Shown piece by piece: positions 1 to 7,255 of a stretch of DNA of 17,017 nucleotides. Under the pieces are notes generated by a model, which was not told the origin of the DNA, did no database searches, and saw only the letters and a program-made list of their open reading frames with translations. Source of the stretch: CAZPRQ01 sp964589415 (GTDB lineage: Bacteria; Patescibacteriota; Doudnabacteria; UBA920); NCBI GenBank assembly GCA_964589415.1, contig CAZPRQ010000028.1:1-17017 (forward strand), given 5' to 3'. The first letter of the stretch is position 1, and each line of letters starts with the position of its first letter. The position numbers were made by a program, and so were the translations under genes.

Positions 1-704
1 TGCAGAATTTGGACGCGGAAATATTTGTGGTTGTCTCTTACGGCAAAATATTGCCTTTGGAGATAATCAATATGCCGAAATTTAAGACCATAAACGTCCA
101 TTTCTCTCAGTTACCAAAATACCGCGGCCCCTCCCCTATTCAATCGGCCATATTAAATGGCGAAAAAGAAACGGGAACTTCTATATTTATTTTGGACGAG
201 CAGGTAGATCACGGGCCGGTTTTAGCCCAGAAGCAAATGGCGATTGATGCGGATGATAACAGCATCAGTTTGTCCCAAAAATTGGCCTTTGCGTCTGCCG
301 AATTAATAATCCCGACGATTGACGGCTACACATCGGGCACAATCATTGCAAAACCCCAGGATGACACTCTGGCGACGCACACGGAGCGTATAGATAAAGC
401 TCATGGCAAAGTTGACTGGAATAAACCTGCGGGCGAAATTTATAACCAATTTCGCGCGTTTTACCCTTGGCCGGGAATTTGGACTAAGTGGGATGGGAAA
501 GTATTAAAGATAATAGAATGCATGCCAATAGATTACGAGGGCGCACCATCGGATCCGGGCCGGGTACTGGAAGGCGGCGTGGTGGCGTGCGCGCAGAATA
601 CTTTTTTGCAAATAAATACCCTCCAACTGGAGGGTAAAAAAGAAACCAGGATTTTAGACTTTTTAAATGGGTATAGAGAATTTAAGAGTTCCCGTTTAGA
701 GTAA
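1..704 (+). CDS. fmt: Methionyl-tRNA formyltransferase, 5'-truncated by window edge
   Basis: Transfers a formyl group from 10-formyl-tetrahydrofolate to Met-tRNAfMet in the cytoplasm before translation initiation. The frame is open to the left edge (first full codon at 3), so roughly the first 75-80 residues are missing; the TTG at position 9 is an internal Leu, not a start. Family marks visible: the DAEIFVVVSYGKILP strand, the INVHFSQLPKYRG block with the Asn and His of the catalytic site, the nearby PIQ helix, then ILDEQVDHGPVL with the catalytic Asp. From about residue 130 of the visible part begins the C-terminal OB-like tRNA-binding domain (FYPWPGIWTKWDGK). It ends with TAA at 702-704 and converges on mltG with only 31 nt between and no clear hairpin terminator. 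Identification is firm from motif order. Confidence 0.95.
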   Translation, partial: QNLDAEIFVVVSYGKILPLEIINMPKFKTINVHFSQLPKYRGPSPIQSAILNGEKETGTSIFILDEQVDHGPVLAQKQMAIDADDNSISLSQKLAFASAELIIPTIDGYTSGTIIAKPQDDTLATHTERIDKAHGKVDWNKPAGEIYNQFRAFYPWPGIWTKWDGKVLKIIECMPIDYEGAPSDPGRVLEGGVVACAQNTFLQINTLQLEGKKETRILDFLNGYREFKSSRLE

Positions 705-735
705 AAATATTTTTGGTCATAATTGTGAAAACGGG

Positions 736-1662
736 TCATTTAAGGTATATAAATTTATTTTTAACGTGTTCTTCAAAAGTTTTGGAGTAAATGGGTTTGC
801 CGGTTGTTTGCTCGTGCAAAAAGAAAAAATAATTCGTAGCGGTGGGAAAAGCGACGGCTTCCAAAGACATTGAAGAAGGGTTGCTTATGGGTCCGGGAGG
901 CAGGCCTTTGAATTTGTAAGTGTTATACGGTGAATTTATTTCCAAATCTTCCAACGTGGGTGAAGGTAAATTTTTTCCTGTCGCAAAATTTACCGTTGCG
1001 TCGCTTTGAATCGGCATGCCTATTTCGAGGCGGTTATAAAAAATACCGGACACTATTTTCCGCTCTTCCAGTAGAGATTTTTTTTGTTCTTCGGAAATGG
1101 CATTTCTGCCGGTCTCCCTTTCTACAATAGACGCAATAGTGACTAACTCGTGTATAGTTAGGCCGCGCTGCTTTGTTGCCAGAATAATTTCATTGGTAAG
1201 TTTTTTCGAAAAATTATCCAGCAGTTTAGTTAGTATTTCGCGGCTAATGTCGGTTGAGTCGACTGTTTTTACAGACTGGCGGTAGTCAAAAATTCTATAG
1301 GTATCCGGGAATAAATAGCCTTCCAAAGTTGCTCCTTTGGGCCGTGAATGAACGTTTGGGTAGTCCTTTGTAGAAAAATCATTGGCCGTTTTTAGGAATA
1401 TTTCTTTTTTTACAATACCTTCCTTTTCCAGATATTCGGCAATGTCTGTCATTTTCCAGCCTTCCTTTATTGTAATATTCCGTTCCGGTAATTTCTCGAC
1501 TATTTTAACCGCGCTATTTTCTTTTCGTTTTTCAGTTAGTTTTTTAAAAGTTATGCCAATAAAAACAATCGCGCCTATAAATATAATAAAAATTATTATA
1601 TTGCGGAGGGTAAATTTTGAAGTGATTTCAGATTTTTGCGGCGGTATGTTATTTATTTGCAT
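736..1662 (-). CDS. mltG: Endolytic murein transglycosylase MltG (YceG-like)
   Basis: Membrane-anchored lytic transglycosylase that cleaves nascent peptidoglycan strands and is thought to terminate glycan elongation. The 308-aa protein has a short cytoplasmic N-terminus, one transmembrane helix at about 20-39, a LysM-like subdomain at about 61-91 and the YceG catalytic domain. Diagnostic motifs: LEGYLFPDTY (113-122), the catalytic Glu181 in ASIVERE, FYNRLEIGMPIQSDATV (198-214) and SPYNTYKFKGLPPGPISNP (244-262). Length is slightly below E. coli MltG (340 aa). No Shine-Dalgarno precedes the ATG; a TGC-TACCAT promoter-like element lies 6 nt upstream, so the mRNA may be leaderless. It is separated from the next upstream gene by a strong terminator, so it is probably its own transcription unit. 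Confidence 0.95.
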   Translation of the reverse strand: MQINNIPPQKSEITSKFTLRNIIIFIIFIGAIVFIGITFKKLTEKRKENSAVKIVEKLPERNITIKEGWKMTDIAEYLEKEGIVKKEIFLKTANDFSTKDYPNVHSRPKGATLEGYLFPDTYRIFDYRQSVKTVDSTDISREILTKLLDNFSKKLTNEIILATKQRGLTIHELVTIASIVERETGRNAISEEQKKSLLEERKIVSGIFYNRLEIGMPIQSDATVNFATGKNLPSPTLEDLEINSPYNTYKFKGLPPGPISNPSSMSLEAVAFPTATNYFFFLHEQTTGKPIYSKTFEEHVKNKFIYLK

Positions 1663-1668
1663 GTTGCT

Positions 1669-1677
1669 ATGGTAGCA
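1669..1677 (-). promoter_or_regulatory. Candidate extended -10 of mltG (leaderless start)
   Basis: On the minus strand TGC precedes TACCAT, with six bases between the hexamer and the mltG ATG, which puts +1 on the start codon. The same TGCTACCAT element stands upstream of HU at 10737-10745. No convincing -35 is seen; the position 16-17 nt upstream falls inside the terminator T-run. Moderate to low confidence. Confidence 0.4.
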
Positions 1678-1691
1678 TAAATAAGCAAAAT

Positions 1692-1726
1692 AAAAAACCG
1701 TCCCGCCGCCGGCGGGACGGTTTTTT
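1692..1726 (-). terminator. Strong bidirectional intrinsic terminator
   Basis: A perfect 16-bp inverted repeat (1692-1707 with 1711-1726) with a 3-nt loop. The GC core CCGTCCCGCC is flanked by A6/T6, so a U-tract follows the hairpin on both strands. It lies directly downstream of the channel-like gene ending at 1732 on the minus strand and upstream of mltG, insulating the two units. Confidence 0.92.
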
Positions 1727-1731
1727 ATTTT

Positions 1732-2421
1732 TTACGATTTTTGACTAAGGTCTTCTTCAATGCTATCTAAGGCCTTTTTTGCATGATCCTTGCCTCCTAA
1801 ACCAAAGGCAATGCCTCCGGCAATGGCAAGCATGGCGACAATAGCCCTAAACAGGTCTTGTAAGAAGGCAGTGGCTATGCGCAATTGAGCCAAAGCCGCA
1901 ATTACGGAAAAAATTACAATAGCCCAGCGAGTAATGGTTCCAAGAGCCGTAGCTGTCTTTAGTCCGCTTGCTCTGACAACGCTGGTCACGAGGCCTGAAA
2001 AGAAGTCTGCCGCCAGCATTCCAAGGAGAAGTATGGCCATTGCCATAACCACTGCGCCCGCGTATCCAAGCACATCATTGTAGAGAAAACTGCTAATTTG
2101 CTCTAGACCCAAAATTTCCGCGGCCGCGAAAAAACTTCCTAAAAAGAAAAACCATTTAATAAGCCAGCCGCCAAATTTGGACAAGCTTAAATCCCGGCCG
2201 ACACGCATGGACAGAGTTTTCATGCCCAAAGATTCCGCCAGTTGATCTATGCGTATCATTTCCAGCAGTTTTTGAACAGCCTTGCTCAAAAATATTGCAA
2301 TTAGCCAGCCAATAATTACTACAATAATGGCGGCAACCAAATTTGGCACATAGCCAATGGTTTTACGGTACAATTCTTCAAGGGAGGTAATAACCGTCAT
2401 TTGGTATGTTGTGTTTTCCAT
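1732..2421 (-). CDS. Conserved-TM-helix membrane protein (mechanosensitive-channel-like)
   Basis: A 229-aa integral membrane protein with about five hydrophobic helices (roughly 26-47, 85-105, 118-140, 165-182, 190-208). Repeated units of the type IGWLIAIFLSKAVQKLLE and the ending GGIAFGLGGKDHAKKALD resemble the conserved TM-helix repeat found in bacterial relatives of mechanosensitive channels. The beta-domain of MscS that normally follows the pore helix is absent, so an osmotic-release channel function is only a family-level guess. The ATG at 2421 is supported by an AAAGGAG Shine-Dalgarno at 2431-2437, nine bases upstream. The gene ends in a very strong terminator (1692-1726). The 129-nt gap to the YjbQ gene holds a small AAAAGCG/CGCTTTT inverted repeat but no promoter I can call with confidence. 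Confidence 0.8.
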   Translation of the reverse strand: MENTTYQMTVITSLEELYRKTIGYVPNLVAAIIVVIIGWLIAIFLSKAVQKLLEMIRIDQLAESLGMKTLSMRVGRDLSLSKFGGWLIKWFFFLGSFFAAAEILGLEQISSFLYNDVLGYAGAVVMAMAILLLGMLAADFFSGLVTSVVRASGLKTATALGTITRWAIVIFSVIAALAQLRIATAFLQDLFRAIVAMLAIAGGIAFGLGGKDHAKKALDSIEEDLSQKS

Positions 2422-2550
2422 TTTTATATACTCCTTTCTAAATAAGTTGAAAAACCTTTGTAAAAGCGGGATCGACCTGCCTTTCTGGCGTTGCCTCGCT
2501 TTATTTTATTGTGAATTGTCGCTTTTGTTTTGTCGAAAAAATTATTATAT

Positions 2551-2991
2551 TTATTCCCCTAAAATTTTAACGTAAATTTGTCTGTTTCTGCCACCGTCCA
2601 GCTCTATAAAAAAAACACTTTGCTTATCCCCTATTTGAAGTTTTTCATTCTCAATGATTAGATTTTCCGAAGAACCTAAAAGAAAGGCTTTGACATGTGC
2701 ATGACCGTTGCTTCTTTCATTTGGTGCTATATTTTGTCTCACTTCAAATAAGTCGTGGCTATAGCTAATATCTACCGGAGCCAAGCGGTAAAGGGTTTTC
2801 ATAATATCTTGCATTAGCAGAGGTTCGTTGTGGTTAATACGAACAGCAGCCGTGGTATGCGGTGAAAAAACCAGGCAAATTCCATTTGATATGTCCGCTA
2901 GTTGGACAATATTTTTTATTTGCTCGGTTATATCTATAATTTCAAATTGTTTTTTTGTTTCAAGCTTTATAAGCTTGAAGAAGGATTTCAT
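2551..2991 (-). CDS. YjbQ/UPF0047 family protein
   Basis: A 146-aa single-domain protein of the YjbQ (UPF0047) family, small beta-rich trimers. The family is linked to a weak thiamine-phosphate-synthase-like activity in E. coli, but its main role is unsettled. Conserved blocks are present: SPHTTAAVRINHNEP around His45, SNGHAHVKAFLLGSS with His97 and His99 (likely metal/anion ligands), and the end block ELDGGRNR. Length matches the family (about 130-150 aa). The start at 2991 has no Shine-Dalgarno but sits about 40 nt below a plausible promoter (3036-3064). No other thiamine gene is in the window, so context does not help assign a substrate. Confidence 0.88.
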   Translation of the reverse strand: MKSFFKLIKLETKKQFEIIDITEQIKNIVQLADISNGICLVFSPHTTAAVRINHNEPLLMQDIMKTLYRLAPVDISYSHDLFEVRQNIAPNERSNGHAHVKAFLLGSSENLIIENEKLQIGDKQSVFFIELDGGRNRQIYVKILGE

Positions 2992-3035
2992 AACGGATTG
3001 GTATAGATTTTACACAATCGTTTAAGTTCATTTAT

Positions 3036-3064
3036 AGCATAGCATACTTTCATTTTTATGTAAA
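3036..3064 (-). promoter_or_regulatory. Candidate promoter of the YjbQ-family gene
   Basis: Minus strand: TTTACA (3059-3064), 17-bp spacer, TATGCT (3036-3041) preceded by TGC, making an extended -10. The expected start of transcription leaves a leader of about 38 nt before the ATG at 2991. It lies between the end of the histidine kinase and this gene, so the gene can be transcribed independently of the operon upstream. Confidence 0.5.
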
Positions 3065-3114
3065 AATAGGTTGGAGTTAAAGAAATTTTGTTTAAGCGTT
3101 TAAAATTAGGCAGT

Positions 3115-4755
3115 TTATTGCGTTAGGTCAAGCAGGGTTGTTTTGGTGAGTTGGTTATGAATGGGTAATTGGAAAATAAAAGTCGAACCTTTGTTTTCTC
3201 CTTCACTTTCGGCCCAAATTTTTCCCTTATGCTGGTCTATTATAACCTTGGCGACATACAGGCCTAAACCCAAACCCGCGGACTGTTTAATGGATTCCTT
3301 TCCCCTGGTAAATTTTTCAAATATTTCTTCGAAATGCCCGGTGGGAATTCCCTTGCCCGTGTCGGTAACCTGAAATTGAATAGCATCCCCATTGCGGAAA
3401 ATGCTAACAGAGACCATGCCGGCCTTAGTATATTTAATGGCATTGTCCATTAGGTTATTCATAACTTGGCCAAGTTTTTCTTTGTCTGCCATAATTTTTG
3501 GCAATTTTTCACTGGGCGATTTATATGTAAATTCCAATTTTTTTTCTATCGACATAGGTATTAGCTGGTCATAAGCAGTCCCGGCTAAGGCTTCCACGTC
3601 TGTTTCTTCGAACATAAACTCCATTTTTCCGCGCTCAATGCGGGATACGTTTAGCATGTCTTCTATGAGTGAAATAAGATGGTTGTTTGTATCGAAAGCT
3701 TTTTTTACCGGGGTCTTAAGGTCTTCGCTTAGTTGTCCGAAGTCCCCCGCCAGAACCGCGGCCAAATACCATTTTACAGTCGCTGGAGGCGTGCGAAGCT
3801 GGTGGCTGGCAATTGAAATAAATTCCGCCCTGGCTTGATCGAGGGTTTTTAATTTATTATTAGCCAAAGAGAGTTGAGTGCTTAAAATTTCCAATTGGTG
3901 GCGTTGATTAACTTCCTTTAACACTCCTCTGACTAGTAAAATTCCTACCGAAAGCGCGCTAACGAAAAGAATAGAGTTTATTAGCCACTGGGCCGGTGTG
4001 GTTGAGTTAAGTAGCTGTACTGCTATGAGCAAATTTATTATAACAACCATAATTTCCGCGGCAATTGCCTTTACATCCAAGAGTTGGTGACGGATCATGG
4101 CATATGAAGTAAAAATAACAAAAGGTAAGGTGTACAAGTGTCCAAATTTTACCGTACTGGTATGGCCAAAAATGACGAAGTTTAAAAAACTAAATACCAC
4201 TACGAGCAGAATGGTAATAAATAAGCCCAAGCCTAAATATTGAATTTGCAGTTTTTGTAAGCGTTCGGCTTTTTTGTATTTGGCCAACAAAGCAAAAAAT
4301 CCCGCTCCTACGCAAAAAGCTATAAACAGTCCAAAAAACGGCATTCCTGGGCCAATGGATGGAGATAGGCCGCTTGGTGTGTACTTTAGCTCTGAAAATA
4401 TATATGGAGTTAAAGTCAGCAGTGCTATCATTACAGCCGCATAAGAGACTAAATGAGTTAATTTTTTGGAAAATTTATATAATTTTTCATGGAAACTGTT
4501 TATAAAAAGAAAGAAAGTTAATGCATGAAAAGTAGCAAAAAACAGTGTAAAGCGGACACTTAATAAAAAAGTTTCTTTCGGCGCGTGAAAATTGTAGTAA
4601 TTTGCCGATACCCAAAAAAATTGGGCAAGTACGAAATAACAAAATATAAGCCTGGCTTTGTCTTTTGGGGCATAGCGAAAAACCGCGTATAGCAAACTGA
4701 AATTAGCCGCCAGCGCGAATAAAAGCAAGGGTAATTCAATTTGGTAAATAAGCAT
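3115..4755 (-). CDS. Multi-pass membrane sensor histidine kinase
   Basis: A 546-aa kinase. The first ~285 residues contain about eight or nine hydrophobic segments with short loops, resembling the N-terminal 7TM sensor region of some bacterial kinases, so the signal is probably sensed in or at the membrane. A short coiled linker (about 285-310) leads to the HisKA domain with phospho-acceptor His318 in FISIASHQLRTP. The ATPase domain follows, with N-box Asn438 (NLMDNAIKYT), G1 DTGKGIP (465-471) and G2 GLGLGL (504-509), so it looks catalytically complete. Its ATG begins on the base right after the TAA of the ligase gene, a stop-start junction implying translational coupling to the biosynthetic-looking genes. 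A likely partner is the lone receiver at 9924-10325. No receiver or output domain is fused, and no terminator is visible after its stop. Confidence 0.93.
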   Translation of the reverse strand: MLIYQIELPLLLFALAANFSLLYAVFRYAPKDKARLIFCYFVLAQFFWVSANYYNFHAPKETFLLSVRFTLFFATFHALTFFLFINSFHEKLYKFSKKLTHLVSYAAVMIALLTLTPYIFSELKYTPSGLSPSIGPGMPFFGLFIAFCVGAGFFALLAKYKKAERLQKLQIQYLGLGLFITILLVVVFSFLNFVIFGHTSTVKFGHLYTLPFVIFTSYAMIRHQLLDVKAIAAEIMVVIINLLIAVQLLNSTTPAQWLINSILFVSALSVGILLVRGVLKEVNQRHQLEILSTQLSLANNKLKTLDQARAEFISIASHQLRTPPATVKWYLAAVLAGDFGQLSEDLKTPVKKAFDTNNHLISLIEDMLNVSRIERGKMEFMFEETDVEALAGTAYDQLIPMSIEKKLEFTYKSPSEKLPKIMADKEKLGQVMNNLMDNAIKYTKAGMVSVSIFRNGDAIQFQVTDTGKGIPTGHFEEIFEKFTRGKESIKQSAGLGLGLYVAKVIIDQHKGKIWAESEGENKGSTFIFQLPIHNQLTKTTLLDLTQ

Positions 4756-6180
4756 TTATGTTAGTATTAGTTTTGGCTTTTTCCCCTGTTTTCCAATTAA
4801 AGCCCGAATGCCCGGTGTGGTCTCACGTGTAATTTTTTTTATTTTAATTTCTGGCCAGGATTTTCTTCCGATAGTCGAGTGCAATTTTCGAAATTCCGTA
4901 TTTAATTTTATAAGGTGGTTAATTATGGTTTTTTGAATAAGAATTCTATGTCTATTTCCTCTGTATTTTTTTGAAGGTTCTACTTCAAAAATCAGTTTTT
5001 CATTTAAAGTTTTTGTCTCGGTTTGGCTATAGGCCTTATATCCCCCGTTAATTAGCGAAGTTATTTTTTTGTCCCTTAAGGCGCTATCTATATGCTCGGG
5101 ATAAATATTTAAGGCATAAAAAGTCACAGCTACATCTGTTCTGCCGTATTTAATAACTATAGGAAAAGCCGATTTTTTTGCCAACCCAAGCAGCTTTTTT
5201 GAGACGCGATGTTTTTTTAGTAAAGCATATATTTCGCTTTGTTGTATTATTATGCCACGATCGTTTATATTGTACCGAACTAGTGGTGTCGCTGAATTTA
5301 CGCTAAACAGTAGCTCCTGATTAATTGATTCAATATATATGTGTTTGGGATCATACTGAAAAATAGCTGGCTGTTTGGCATGCTTTCCTGGTATAAGTGA
5401 GCGCATTAAACCTGTATTTTTTAACAGCTCCTGCCTTAGTAGAATGCTAAACGGGGTTTCGTGGCCAATTATGCCTGCATCTGCCGAACCATAAATGCTA
5501 ATAATATGTTCAGGGACTGACTTTGGAATTCGGGAAAGCATATTTTTGCGCCAGCTTTCTTCAAAACTGTCTCCAGCGGTAATAATCCTTAGCTGGCTTG
5601 GAATTGATATGCTATTAGCAATCGCTTCTTGCAGGATATCGGCTACCAAGCTGGGGTATCCCGCAAGTATGATTTGATCGTATTCGGGGGCGATGATTTT
5701 TAAAATATGCAAAGTATCTGCAATTTCAATGCCCGGAGTAACAACCGTAATATTCCAACCCGATTGTCTTAGAAGTCTGGCGCAGGAAGCCGTAAAATTG
5801 CCGGCTATCCATACCCCCATTGAAAATGCGACAATAATTAAAGTTGATTTTTCGGGTTTAATCTTAAGCGTATGTGAAAATGCGACGGCATGCTGTTTTG
5901 CCCCTGCCAATTCTTGTTCCTTATTTCGAAACCAGAAAGTAGGCTCGCCCGATGAACCGGAGCTGCTAAACGCGAATTCTGGCACCTTTTTATCGGGAAA
6001 AAAATTTTGGAATGAGAATGCCTTAATATAGGTTTTTTTCCCCATAATGGGAAGCTTAAAGAAATTTTTTGAATTTATAGATTTGTATTTCCAGCCGTTG
6101 GATTTTAAGAATTTCCTATATGCGGGAATTTTAAAATAGGCTTGTTGCGCGAGTCTTAATATGTGTTTTGGGGCTTCCAT
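4756..6180 (-). CDS. PaaK-like adenylate-forming ligase (acyl/aryl-CoA ligase-like)
   Basis: An ANL-superfamily enzyme of the phenylacetate-CoA ligase (PaaK) / LuxE type. It would activate a carboxylate with ATP as an acyl-AMP, then pass it to CoA or another acceptor. Motifs, numbered from the ATG at 6180 (474 aa): the nucleotide-binding loop SSSGSSGEPT (72-81, lacking the usual Lys of SGTTGKP), YGSADAG (230-236), NDRG (306-309, the YRTGD-like site), RTD (347-349) and a C-terminal GK (463-464) in the position of the mobile-lid lysine. A longer reading starts at a TTG (6240) inside the upstream gene. The ATG is preferred because it lies one base after the ThiF stop and the protein then begins like PaaK relatives. 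It sits between ThiF and the kinase in the operon. With a MIO enzyme two genes upstream, an arylacrylate or beta-amino acid is a reasonable but unproven substrate. Confidence 0.85.
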   Translation of the reverse strand: MEAPKHILRLAQQAYFKIPAYRKFLKSNGWKYKSINSKNFFKLPIMGKKTYIKAFSFQNFFPDKKVPEFAFSSSGSSGEPTFWFRNKEQELAGAKQHAVAFSHTLKIKPEKSTLIIVAFSMGVWIAGNFTASCARLLRQSGWNITVVTPGIEIADTLHILKIIAPEYDQIILAGYPSLVADILQEAIANSISIPSQLRIITAGDSFEESWRKNMLSRIPKSVPEHIISIYGSADAGIIGHETPFSILLRQELLKNTGLMRSLIPGKHAKQPAIFQYDPKHIYIESINQELLFSVNSATPLVRYNINDRGIIIQQSEIYALLKKHRVSKKLLGLAKKSAFPIVIKYGRTDVAVTFYALNIYPEHIDSALRDKKITSLINGGYKAYSQTETKTLNEKLIFEVEPSKKYRGNRHRILIQKTIINHLIKLNTEFRKLHSTIGRKSWPEIKIKKITRETTPGIRALIGKQGKKPKLILT

Positions 6181-6181
6181 A

Positions 6182-7255
6182 TTAGATTTTAATCGTATGT
6201 TTAAATTTATTGGGTTTGGTCGGCAGTTTTTTGGATGCAATAAAATGTTTTTCCAATGAAATAACGTACCTGCCTGAGGTCAGTTTTTCATTATTTGCAA
6301 TTTTTCTTAAGGCCAAACTTACGGATGATCCAGCCATCATGGCAGTTGTTCCCAATTGGGGCACGGCTGCTATGTTTTTCCCAATGCTACGAAGTGAAAG
6401 TCTCATTTTTGGGGTTAGATGCTTATGCCCCACGATACGCGTGGCTAATGCCAGCCATTCCTGGTAGGAAAATTTATTAAAATTTAACTTCTCTATGTCG
6501 CCAACAACTCCATGAAATAATTTTCTTTTGGGTTCTTGGTCAAACCTTTCCACATCCAGTGTAACTGTGTCTCCGTTGTCGGTAGCCATCAGTACCGGTA
6601 TTTTGTACTTCCTGGCCATTATTCGGCTGTGCAGCTTCATTTCAATATTATCCATTTCGTCTATAAAAACGTTTAGGCGTGGTGTGCCGAGAAAAAATTT
6701 ATTAATATTTTTTTTGTTTATGCCTTGAGAAAATAATTGGAGCTTGGCGAACGGATCTGATTCCCATACTCTCTCAGCGGCTATTTCATGTTTTGGCCTG
6801 CCAATATCGAGCAGGCTTGCTTGAATACGGTTTAAATTGGTAAGCTCTAGGCTGTCGAAATCCGCCAGTTTTATGTTTCTTGGTCCACCGCTTATTACCA
6901 GGGCCGAGAGTATGGAGGATCCTACGGATAGTCCGGCAATGCCCACGGAGAGATTCCTATAGGATATTTGTTCCTTGCTTGTTATTAAATTTTTATTTCT
7001 CGCTGTACGGAGCTTAAAAAATTCGTTTTCTCCCACTGTCGCAATTAGCGTTTTTTTGCTTGGGTAATATAGCCATATTTTTGGTACTATTGTTTTTGTT
7101 TTCCAGGATTGGAACAGAGACTCATATTCCGAATTTTGAATTTTTATGCCTGGGTAATCAAGAAAAAATAATTCGCGCAATGTGCTGTTATATGCGTCGA
7201 CAGATCGGTTCACCGTAAGTCCCGAAGGCTTTTGCTTAAAAATTTTAGGCTTCAT
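6182..7255 (-). CDS. ThiF/E1-like adenylyltransferase, Rv1355c type, cysteine-free
   Basis: A 357-aa protein with a central ThiF/MoeB/E1 Rossmann domain: nucleotide loop GIAGLSVGSS (105-114), ADFDSLELTNLNR (131-143) with the adenylation Asp and Arg, and IDEMDN (198-203). The wording of these blocks, plus PVLMATDNGDTVTLDVERFD (220-239), matches what I know of Mycobacterium Rv1355c-like proteins. There a ThiF domain is fused to a nitroreductase domain; here the two are separate genes of one operon. The protein contains no cysteine at all, so it has neither the CxxC zinc site nor the thioester cysteine of canonical E1 enzymes; it may adenylate only, or be non-catalytic. About 100 N-terminal residues and the C-terminal third are unassigned. 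The start ATG overlaps the stop of the lyase gene (ATGA, 4 nt). Confidence 0.85.
   Translation of the reverse strand: MKPKIFKQKPSGLTVNRSVDAYNSTLRELFFLDYPGIKIQNSEYESLFQSWKTKTIVPKIWLYYPSKKTLIATVGENEFFKLRTARNKNLITSKEQISYRNLSVGIAGLSVGSSILSALVISGGPRNIKLADFDSLELTNLNRIQASLLDIGRPKHEIAAERVWESDPFAKLQLFSQGINKKNINKFFLGTPRLNVFIDEMDNIEMKLHSRIMARKYKIPVLMATDNGDTVTLDVERFDQEPKRKLFHGVVGDIEKLNFNKFSYQEWLALATRIVGHKHLTPKMRLSLRSIGKNIAAVPQLGTTAMMAGSSVSLALRKIANNEKLTSGRYVISLEKHFIASKKLPTKPNKFKHTIKI

Noticed and set aside
705..735. GGTCAT direct repeat between fmt and mltG as a terminator or operator
   Set aside because: It is a short direct repeat without hairpin potential; likely chance.
533..739. Minus-strand 68-codon ORF overlapping fmt
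   Set aside because: Entirely antisense to a clear fmt domain; no family features, promoter or ribosome site.
5693..6031. Plus-strand 112-codon ORF inside the ligase gene
   Set aside because: Antisense shadow of conserved ligase motifs (including the nucleotide loop); no expression signals.
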